From: an uncultured Blautia sp.
Lineage (GTDB): Bacteria; Bacillota; Clostridia; Lachnospirales; Lachnospiraceae
Reading direction: 5' to 3'
Length of the DNA stretch: 64,000 nt
Assembly (NCBI RefSeq): GCF_934372025.1
Contig: NZ_CAKROJ010000009.1
Location: forward strand, 1-64,000
Shown: positions 57,712 to 64,000 of the stretch, piece after piece
Layout: each line of letters begins with the position of its first letter
How positions within the stretch are numbered: position 1 is the first letter of the stretch
Made by a program: the position numbers and the translations under genes
Notes under the pieces: model-generated
Seen by the model: only the letters and a program-made list of their open reading frames with translations
The model's database searches: none
What the model was told of the DNA's origin: nothing

Positions 57712-60267
57712 ATGGAACAATACAACGTCACCGGCATGAGCTGCGCTGCCTGCAGCTCCCGCGTAGAAAAAGCTGTCTCCAAAGTACCTGGAGTCACCTC
57801 CTGCTCGGTCAGCCTTCTCACCAACTCCATGGGAGTTGAAGGCGAAGCTTCCGCCCAGGCTATCATCAACGCCGTTGAGCAGGCAGGCTACGGAGCCTCA
57901 CTCAAGGGCACAGACAAACAAAAACTTTCCATCTCTGAATCAGAAGAAGCACTCGAAGATCACGAGACCCCAATCCTCAAACGGCGCCTGATCGCTTCTA
58001 TTGGATTTTTACTCGTACTCATGTATTTCTCCATGGGGCACATGATGTGGGGCTGGCCGCTCCCGGCATGGTTCAACGACAATCACATCGCAATGGGCCT
58101 CGTTCAGATGCTGCTCGCCGGAATCGTCATGGTCATCAACCAGAAATTTTTTATCAGCGGATTCAAGAGCCTCTGGCACCGCGCCCCAAACATGGATACA
58201 CTCGTTGCTCTGGGCTCCATGGCCTCTTTCGTATGGAGTGTTTATGCACTCTTCGCTATGACCAGAGCACAGGTGGACGGTGATTCCGCCGCGGTCATGA
58301 GCTACATGATGGATTTTTATTTTGAATCCGCAGCAATGATTCTGACTCTGATCACAGTCGGAAAAATGCTCGAAGCCCGCTCCAAGGGAAAAACCACCGA
58401 TGCACTTAAAAGTCTGATGAAACTGGCACCCAAAACAGCTGTTGTTCTTCGTAACAATGAGGAACTCACAATCCCGATCGAGCAAGTACACAAGGGCGAT
58501 ATCTTCGTGGTTCGTCCTGGCGAAAATATACCTGTCGATGGTGTGATCATCGAGGGAAACAGCGCCGTTAACGAGTCTGCCCTGACTGGCGAAAGTATCC
58601 CGGTTGATAAAACTTCAGGAGATCTCGTCTCTGCTGCAACGGTCAACCAATCCGGATTCATCAAATGTGAAGCAACCCGCGTGGGCGAGGATACAACCCT
58701 TTCCCAGATCATCAAAATGGTGAGTGATGCAGCTGCCACCAAGGCTCCGATTGCTAAAATCGCAGACCGTGTTTCCGGTGTTTTTGTCCCGACTGTTATC
58801 ACGATTGCTGTCATCACAACCATCATCTGGCTTCTGACCGGACATGAATTTGGCTACTCTCTTGCCCGCGGAATCTCAGTTCTCGTTATCAGCTGCCCAT
58901 GCGCCCTCGGACTTGCCACTCCCGTAGCAATCATGGTCAGCAACGGAATGGGGGCTCGAAATGGCATCCTGTTCAAGACTGCTGTTTCACTTGAAGAGGC
59001 AGGCAAAGTTCAGATCGTCGCCCTGGATAAAACCGGTACGATCACCAGCGGACAGCCCGAAGTTACTGACCTGCTTCCTGCAGATAATATCTCCGAACAG
59101 GAGCTTCTTACTCTGGCATTTGCCCTTGAAAAAAAGAGCGAGCATCCTCTTGCCAAGGCGATCTTAACACACGCCGAAGCGCAGAATCTCACGGCACCGG
59201 AGGTCTCTGATTTTCATGCACTTCCTGGGAATGGTCTTTCTGCTTTATTAAATAATAAACCTTTGATTGGCGGAAGCCTCAAGTTTATCAGCAGCAAAGT
59301 AAGCGTCCCGGCTGCCCTCTCAAAGAAAGCAGAAAAGCTTGCAGAAGAAGGAAAAACTCCTCTTCTTTTTGCCCATAATGACAGGTTGATCGGCATTATC
59401 GCGGTTGCCGATGTTATCAAAGAAGACAGTCCACAGGCAATCAAAGAACTTCAGAATATGGGAATCCGTGTGGTCATGCTGACCGGTGACAATGAACGTA
59501 CTGCACAGGCAATCGGTAAACAGGCAGGTGTAGATGATGTCATTGCAGGAGTTCTCCCGGACGGAAAAGAAAGCGTGATCCGTTCTCTCAAAGAACAGGG
59601 CAAGGTTGCCATGGTCGGAGACGGAATCAACGATGCACCTGCACTTACCCGGGCAGATATCGGCATCGCGATCGGTGCCGGCACGGACATTGCAATCGAC
59701 GCTGCGGATATTGTCCTGATGAAGAGCCGCTTAAGTGATGTTCCGGCTGCAGTACGACTCAGCCGTGCCACTTTGAAAAATATCCACGAAAATCTATTCT
59801 GGGCATTTTTCTATAATATAATCGGTATTCCGCTGGCCGCCGGTGTATGGATTCCAATCTTTGGATGGACTCTGAATCCAATGTTCGGTGCCGCTGCAAT
59901 GAGTCTTTCCAGCTTCTGCGTTGTCACCAACGCACTGCGCCTGAACCTTTTTAAGATCCATGATGCAAAAAAGGACAAAAAAATCAGGCAAGCTACTTCC
60001 ATTCCGTCAGAAATTGATTATAATATAAAAGAAAAGGAGCAAAAAACTATGGTAAAAGTTACAGTTAATGTTGAGGGAATGATGTGTCCGCACTGCGAAG
60101 CACACGTAAACGAGGCAATCAAAAAAGCTTTCGGAGTTGAAGATGTTGTATCTTCTCACGAAAACAAAACAACCGTCTTCACAGTATCTGAAAGAGTAGA
60201 CGAAGATAAGGTTCGCCAGACAATTAAAGATGCCGGATATGAGGTCACCGGTATCACTCAGGAATAA
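57712..60267 (+). CDS. copA: Cu(I)-exporting P1B-type ATPase with C-terminal CopZ-like domain
   Basis: This 851-residue membrane pump has an N-terminal HMA domain (GMSCAAC, C11/C14), eight predicted membrane segments, TGES in the actuator, the metal path CPC in ISCPCALG, the phosphorylated Asp in DKTGT, SEHPLAKA (HP motif) and GDGINDAP. After the last membrane segment a linker (RQATSIPSEIDYNIKEKEQ) leads to a second HMA domain (780-851) with MMCPHC. AGGAGG lies seven bases before the ATG. The domain at the end equals a free CopZ chaperone in size and has an internal start with a strong ribosome site. It exports Cu(I) from the cytosol under CsoR control. Confidence 0.96.
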   Translation: MEQYNVTGMSCAACSSRVEKAVSKVPGVTSCSVSLLTNSMGVEGEASAQAIINAVEQAGYGASLKGTDKQKLSISESEEALEDHETPILKRRLIASIGFLLVLMYFSMGHMMWGWPLPAWFNDNHIAMGLVQMLLAGIVMVINQKFFISGFKSLWHRAPNMDTLVALGSMASFVWSVYALFAMTRAQVDGDSAAVMSYMMDFYFESAAMILTLITVGKMLEARSKGKTTDALKSLMKLAPKTAVVLRNNEELTIPIEQVHKGDIFVVRPGENIPVDGVIIEGNSAVNESALTGESIPVDKTSGDLVSAATVNQSGFIKCEATRVGEDTTLSQIIKMVSDAAATKAPIAKIADRVSGVFVPTVITIAVITTIIWLLTGHEFGYSLARGISVLVISCPCALGLATPVAIMVSNGMGARNGILFKTAVSLEEAGKVQIVALDKTGTITSGQPEVTDLLPADNISEQELLTLAFALEKKSEHPLAKAILTHAEAQNLTAPEVSDFHALPGNGLSALLNNKPLIGGSLKFISSKVSVPAALSKKAEKLAEEGKTPLLFAHNDRLIGIIAVADVIKEDSPQAIKELQNMGIRVVMLTGDNERTAQAIGKQAGVDDVIAGVLPDGKESVIRSLKEQGKVAMVGDGINDAPALTRADIGIAIGAGTDIAIDAADIVLMKSRLSDVPAAVRLSRATLKNIHENLFWAFFYNIIGIPLAAGVWIPIFGWTLNPMFGAAAMSLSSFCVVTNALRLNLFKIHDAKKDKKIRQATSIPSEIDYNIKEKEQKTMVKVTVNVEGMMCPHCEAHVNEAIKKAFGVEDVVSSHENKTTVFTVSERVDEDKVRQTIKDAGYEVTGITQE
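60034..60267 (+). CDS. copZ: Candidate internal start producing free CopZ-like copper chaperone
   Basis: Within copA, in the same frame, AAGGAG (60034-60039) is followed nine bases later by ATG at 60049. This would give a 72-residue stand-alone HMA protein (MVKVTVNVEGMMCPHCEAHV...) to the copA stop. Its size, start and sequence are those of CopZ chaperones that are separate genes in other Firmicutes. So the locus may make both the fused pump and free chaperone. Internal initiation is inferred from the ribosome site alone. Confidence 0.5.
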   Translation, partial: KEQKTMVKVTVNVEGMMCPHCEAHVNEAIKKAFGVEDVVSSHENKTTVFTVSERVDEDKVRQTIKDAGYEVTGITQE

Positions 60268-60288
60268 AACACAATATTATTTGAACAC

Positions 60289-60364
60289 AAACGGTTCCGC
60301 AAATATTCTACGGAACCGTTTATTGATTACTCGTAACTGTTCGCTACCCTCACAGTTACGAGTA
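60289..60364 (+). terminator. Two hairpins between copA and the ClC gene
   Basis: AAACGGTTCCG/CGGAACCGTTT (60289-60321) and TACTCGTAACTGT/ACAGTTACGAGTA (60328-60364) are both perfect stems. The first is a likely weak terminator of copA. No fluoride riboswitch fits this gap. Confidence 0.65.
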
Positions 60365-60386
60365 CTTTCAGGGGGAGGAAATAGCT

Positions 60387-61679
60387 ATGAAAATCAGTCC
60401 AGATCCGAACGAACCGGATCAGAAAAACCTTCAATATTACATCAGCCATATCTGGCGAGATGTATCAAACCTTGTCAAGTGGCTGATCCTTGCAGTTCTG
60501 ACCGGACTGATCGTCGGATTCATCAGTACACTTTTTGCAAGAGCACTAAAGTTTGTCACCACTTATCGAACAGAACACTACTGGGTATTCTTCCTGCTTC
60601 CTGTTGCTGGTCTGATCATTGCATTTCTTTATCAGAAACTCGGCCAGGATGACGGTGGAACCAACCAGGTACTTTCTACAATCCGTTCACAGGACGACGT
60701 ACAGTTTCGTTCAGCACCGCTGATCTTTGTCTCCACAATCCTGACTCACTTTACAGGCGGTTCTGCCGGTCGTGAGGGCGCTGCGATCCAGCTTGGTGGA
60801 AGCATCGGCAACCAGCTCGGAAGCTGGCTGCGCCTCGACGAAGAGGACTGCCATGTTATGGTTATGTGCGGAATGAGCGCTGCTTTCTCCGCAGTTTTTG
60901 GAACTCCGATGGCTGCAGCTGTTTTCTCCATGGAAGTTGTAAGTGTTGGAATCATGTACTACGCAGCTCTGGTTCCGTGCGTGATCGCATCCATTATTGC
61001 ATCAAAATTTGCTGCCAGCTTTGGTATCAATCCAGAGTCTTTCCACGTAGTCAATATTCCGGAACTTACGATTGAAACAGGACTCAAAATGATCGTGGTA
61101 ACCGTAGCCTGCGCCGCGATCAGTATTATTTTCTGCATGATTCTCACCGGTGTCGGAAAGCTTTATAAACGTTATCTCCCCAACCCATACATACGTATTA
61201 TAGCAGCCAGTATGATCATCATCGTGATTACTCTTTGCCTCAGAACCACTGACTATATGGGTGCCGGAAATAATCTGATCGAGCTTGCCATTGAAGACGG
61301 TCAGGCACGGCCTTTGGACTTTTTCTGGAAAATTCTGCTCACAGCACTGACTATGCGCGCCGGTTTTCGTGGTGGGGAAATCGTCCCGGCCTTCTGCATC
61401 GGTGCTACTTTTGGCTGTGTTATGGGACATCTGATCGGACTGTCTCCATCACTCTGCGCCGCTGCCGGAATGGCCGCTCTTTTCTGCGGCGTTACCAACT
61501 GTCCGATCACCTCTATCCTGATTGCATTTGAGCTGTTTGGTTTCCGCGGTGTATCTTATTATCTGATCGCCGTTTCCATCAGTTACGCAGTTTCCGGATA
61601 TTATGGTCTGTACAAAGATCAGACAATCGTATATTCCAAATATAAAGCAAAATACATCAACCGTCATACCAGATTCTGA
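60387..61679 (+). CDS. ClC-family chloride channel/antiporter
   Basis: This 430-residue membrane protein has about ten to twelve helices. It shows the ClC motif GGSAGREGAAIQLGG with the gating Glu in GREG, and GFRGGEIVPAFCIGA. The usual GSGIP motif near the N-terminus is replaced by DDGGTNQV, so ion selectivity may differ from classical chloride/proton antiporters. This is common in Firmicutes homologues. No CBS domain is present. GGAGG is eight bases before the ATG. The function is anion transport across the membrane, but the anion is unproven. Confidence 0.9.
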   Translation: MKISPDPNEPDQKNLQYYISHIWRDVSNLVKWLILAVLTGLIVGFISTLFARALKFVTTYRTEHYWVFFLLPVAGLIIAFLYQKLGQDDGGTNQVLSTIRSQDDVQFRSAPLIFVSTILTHFTGGSAGREGAAIQLGGSIGNQLGSWLRLDEEDCHVMVMCGMSAAFSAVFGTPMAAAVFSMEVVSVGIMYYAALVPCVIASIIASKFAASFGINPESFHVVNIPELTIETGLKMIVVTVACAAISIIFCMILTGVGKLYKRYLPNPYIRIIAASMIIIVITLCLRTTDYMGAGNNLIELAIEDGQARPLDFFWKILLTALTMRAGFRGGEIVPAFCIGATFGCVMGHLIGLSPSLCAAAGMAALFCGVTNCPITSILIAFELFGFRGVSYYLIAVSISYAVSGYYGLYKDQTIVYSKYKAKYINRHTRF

Positions 61680-61697
61680 TCTGGTACGGCGGTTTTC
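61659..61697 (+). terminator. Terminator overlapping the end of the ClC gene
   Basis: AACCGTCATACCAGA (61659-61673) pairs with TCTGGTACGGCGGTT (61680-61694), then TTC. The stop codon lies in the loop. Confidence 0.75.
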
Positions 61698-61755
61698 TGT
61701 TCCTTTTTCTTAATTAATATTAAGGTAATATCAACAAATTTATCTAAAACTTTAC

Positions 61756-61783
61756 TTGTACATTGAAAATATTGTGTTAGAAT
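61756..61783 (+). promoter_or_regulatory. Candidate promoter of pyruvate kinase
   Basis: TTGTAC (61756-61761), a 16-base spacer and TAGAAT (61778-61783), 38 bases before the start codon. Confidence 0.5.
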
Positions 61784-61820
61784 ATAAGTGTATTTTTTAG
61801 GAAAAAACAGGAGGAATTAT

Positions 61821-63245
61821 ATGCGCAAAACAAAAATTATCTGTACCCTTGGTCCGTCTACTGACAAAGATGGAGTTCTCGAAGAACTTATCAAAGAAGG
61901 AATGAACGTTGCACGTTTTAACTTCTCTCATGGTTTACACGACGAACAAAAAGGCCGTATCGATAAATTGAAAGAAATCCGTACACGTCTTGGCAAACCG
62001 ATCGCTGCGCTTCTTGATACAAAAGGTCCTGAAATCCGTATCTGCGAATTTGCAGATGGCAAGATTACTCTGAAGGAAGGTCAGCTGTTTACCTTAACCC
62101 CAGATGATATAGAAGGAAATGAAAATATTGTTTCCGTTACTTACAAAGAGTTATATAAAGATGTCAGACCAGGCAACCATATTCTGATCGATGATGGTCT
62201 GATCGAACTTGAAGTCCAGAAGATCAAAAGTCATGATATTGTCTGTAAGGTAATCAATGGTGGTGTTCTCGGCAACAAAAAAGGTGTCAACCTTCCTGGT
62301 GTTGAAGTAAATATGCCATTTATCAGTCCTAAGGATCGCGACGATATCCTCTTCGGTATCAAAGAAGGCTATGATTTTATCGCAGCTTCCTTTACCAGAA
62401 CAGCAGCCGATATCAAAGAGATCCGTGATATCCTTGAAAAGAATGGTGGACAGGGAATCAAGATCATTGCAAAAATCGAAAATCAGCAGGGTGTTGACAA
62501 CATCGACAGTATCATCGAAGCTGCTGACGGTATCATGATCGCCCGTGGTGATATGGGTGTTGAGATCCCGCTTGAGGACGTTCCGGTCATTCAGAAGGAT
62601 ATCATTTCCAAAGTTTACACAGCTGGAAAACAGGTTATCACCGCTACTCAGATGCTGGATTCCATGATAAAAAATCCTCGTCCGACCCGTGCTGAAACCA
62701 CTGATGTTGCCAATGCGATTTATCAGGGAACAAGTGCGATCATGCTCTCCGGTGAAACTGCTGCCGGCAAATATCCGGTAGAAGCACTCAAGACTATGGT
62801 CAAGATCGCAGTCCGTACAGAGGCAGATGTTGAATACAACAAACAGTTCCGTGTTCGCTACAACGGCGGAGCATCCAACATGACTACTGCGATTTCTCAT
62901 GCTACCTGCATGACAGCGATCGATCTGGATGCAAAAGCAATCATCGCCATCACACGCTCCGGAAATACAGCTCGCATGGTCTCCAAATATCGTCCAGGAT
63001 GTATGATCATTGGATGTACTCCGGATGAGCGTACCTGCCGTCAGATGAACCTTGCATGGGGTGTTACACCAATACATATGAAAGAAGAATACAGCATGGA
63101 GATCCTTCTCCTTCACGCTACAGAAGCTGCTGAAGAAAAAGGTTATGTTAAAAAAGGCGATGTTGTTGTTCTTACCGTTGGTGTTCCGCTTGGACGTTCC
63201 GGCAATACCAACCTGCTTAAAGCCACTGTTGTTGGTGAATATTAA
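61821..63245 (+). CDS. pyk: Pyruvate kinase
   Basis: This 474-residue enzyme transfers phosphate from phosphoenolpyruvate to ADP, the last step of glycolysis. Segments are KTKIICTLGPSTD, NVARFNFSHG, LLDTKGPEIR, the active-site IIAKIENQQGVDN and IMIARGDMGVEIP, ATQMLDSMIKNPRPTRAE, and the C-terminal domain. It is the short form without the extra C-terminal PEP-utiliser domain found in Bacillus. The ATG at 61821 has AGGAGG six bases upstream; the frame is open to 61788. Confidence 0.98.
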   Translation: MRKTKIICTLGPSTDKDGVLEELIKEGMNVARFNFSHGLHDEQKGRIDKLKEIRTRLGKPIAALLDTKGPEIRICEFADGKITLKEGQLFTLTPDDIEGNENIVSVTYKELYKDVRPGNHILIDDGLIELEVQKIKSHDIVCKVINGGVLGNKKGVNLPGVEVNMPFISPKDRDDILFGIKEGYDFIAASFTRTAADIKEIRDILEKNGGQGIKIIAKIENQQGVDNIDSIIEAADGIMIARGDMGVEIPLEDVPVIQKDIISKVYTAGKQVITATQMLDSMIKNPRPTRAETTDVANAIYQGTSAIMLSGETAAGKYPVEALKTMVKIAVRTEADVEYNKQFRVRYNGGASNMTTAISHATCMTAIDLDAKAIIAITRSGNTARMVSKYRPGCMIIGCTPDERTCRQMNLAWGVTPIHMKEEYSMEILLLHATEAAEEKGYVKKGDVVVLTVGVPLGRSGNTNLLKATVVGEY

Positions 63246-63290
63246 TTACCTCTATTACTTTTTACAATAATTATACTTCAAAATAAAGAA

Positions 63291-63326
63291 GGTCATTGTC
63301 ACCTGCTCTCTCAGGTGACAATGACC
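63291..63326. terminator. Bidirectional terminator after pyruvate kinase
   Basis: GGTCATTGTCACCTG and CAGGTGACAATGACC form a perfect 15-bp stem with a six-base loop. It serves both converging genes. Confidence 0.9.
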
Positions 63327-63333
63327 CTGTATT

Positions 63334-63999
63334 TTATTTCTTATAGACTGTAATTACAATCGGTTCCTGTTTCTCATCGCCATACGGCTGAATCCAGTAT
63401 AATCCTTCATCTGAATTCTTCTTTTCTGAATTTGCAGAAGTTTTTCCTTTCTCAAATACAACTTCGTCTTCTGTCTTTGCATATGTAAGTTCCAGATATG
63501 GTCCGCTGCCGTTCACATCATTCAATATAATCTGATTCTTTCTGTCCTGAATTTTCTTTTCAGAAAAATTCTTGTTCTGACCACCAGAGAGTTTCCAACT
63601 GTTCTTATTTATCACACAGGTTCCTGCAGTAGATGTAGTCAGGATCACTTCTTTTTCTGTCTCAGAAATTTTGACAATATTCAACACTTTTTCATTTTCT
63701 GTAAGCGTTATGATGGTCTTATCATCCTTTGCATGAAGACGAATTCCAAGTTCAGATGCTGCTTTCTTTGCACTTAATGTAATCCAGTGAACTTTCGGAT
63801 CCTTTGGATCAATCATAGCAATTGAATGAAGCTTCTTATTTTCGCTGATCAGGGAAAATCCATTTTTCACTTCCTCGATTTCCATTGACAATACCAGATC
63901 TGTAATGTTTCCATCTGAATCCTGCTTAATTTCAGTTGTTCCTGGTGGAACTGTCATACCCGTGACTTCTTCTGTTTCTTCCTCATTATCGGCATTCAT
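63334..63999 (-). CDS. Unknown protein, C-terminal part (continues beyond window)
   Basis: The minus frame is open from the window edge to a stop at 63334 and gives at least 221 residues. It is rich in Lys, Glu, Ser and Asn with many beta-strand-like stretches (ITLSAKKAASELGI, VILTTSTAGTCVIN, PYLELTYAKTEDEVV) and lacks membrane segments, so it looks like an extracellular beta-rich domain. A Met at 63999 sits at the edge, but the true start is probably outside. No family was recognised. Confidence 0.6.
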   Translation of the reverse strand: MNADNEEETEEVTGMTVPPGTTEIKQDSDGNITDLVLSMEIEEVKNGFSLISENKKLHSIAMIDPKDPKVHWITLSAKKAASELGIRLHAKDDKTIITLTENEKVLNIVKISETEKEVILTTSTAGTCVINKNSWKLSGGQNKNFSEKKIQDRKNQIILNDVNGSGPYLELTYAKTEDEVVFEKGKTSANSEKKNSDEGLYWIQPYGDEKQEPIVITVYKK

Positions 64000-64000
64000 T

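Noticed and set aside
60268..60386. Fluoride riboswitch before the ClC gene
   Set aside because: The gap holds two simple perfect hairpins and no sequence resembling the fluoride aptamer.
1..64000. tRNA and rRNA genes
   Set aside because: None of the intergenic regions shows a tRNA cloverleaf with GGTTCGAATCC-like arm or rRNA sequence.

Overview
The window looks like chromosome of a gut-type Clostridia, most likely Lachnospiraceae (Blautia or a close relative). This is inferred from moderate GC, AGGAGG-type ribosome sites, the glgC-glgD pair, tandem reverse rubrerythrins, a fused AccD-AccA, FabK instead of FabI, and intergenic regions rich in palindromic repeats. No rRNA, tRNA, CRISPR array, transposase or phage gene was seen.

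Layout. 1-153 is the tail of an acidic Asp/Ser/Tyr repeat protein. 438-3691 (minus) is a molybdopterin operon moaC-moaA-moaB-MOSC ending in tatD. 3988-6474 (minus) is metG behind a T-box leader. 7119-10440 is a large sensor kinase with its response regulator. 10719-12431 is a peroxide-defence unit: two rubrerythrins of identical sequence flanking a PerR-like gene. 12552-15267 holds a hydrolase, a secreted transglutaminase-like protein and a D,D-carboxypeptidase. 15944-18097 (minus) is rpmG-secE-nusG-rplK-rplA, including a 49-residue L33 with a GTG start. 18435-21440 is a polysaccharide exporter (permease and ATPase) facing a polyprenyl-phosphate sugar transferase. 21757-24013 is glgC-glgD. 24105-27691 is a second two-component system behind a secreted repeat protein whose ribosome site can be sequestered by a leader hairpin. 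27819-30255 is ftsH and a DUF308 protein. 31448-41077 (minus) is a complete fatty-acid operon, fabH-acpP-fabK-fabD-fabG-fabF-accB-fabZ-accC-accDA, with a FabT-like operator on its promoter.

41276-52350 is all on the minus strand: a sugar nucleotidyltransferase, a NikA/Opp-type ABC importer, a LysR regulator, an 816-residue methyltransferase/M14-hydrolase/methyltransferase fusion and an AEC permease. The importer, regulator, fusion enzyme and permease are the best candidate for an undescribed system. 52667-55518 holds a voltage-gated-type potassium channel and a MATE exporter. 55620-57019 is a repeat array of about 1.4 kb. 57056-60267 is a copper regulon (CsoR operator inside the promoter, csoR, copA) in which CopA carries a C-terminal CopZ-like domain with its own internal ribosome site. 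60387-63245 holds a ClC transporter and pyruvate kinase. A partial unknown protein closes the window.

The intergenic regions hold at least eleven long imperfect palindromes of about 80-260 bp in several families. Copies within a family share a core loop but have different outer arms that remain self-complementary. They are the most distinctive non-coding signal in the window.
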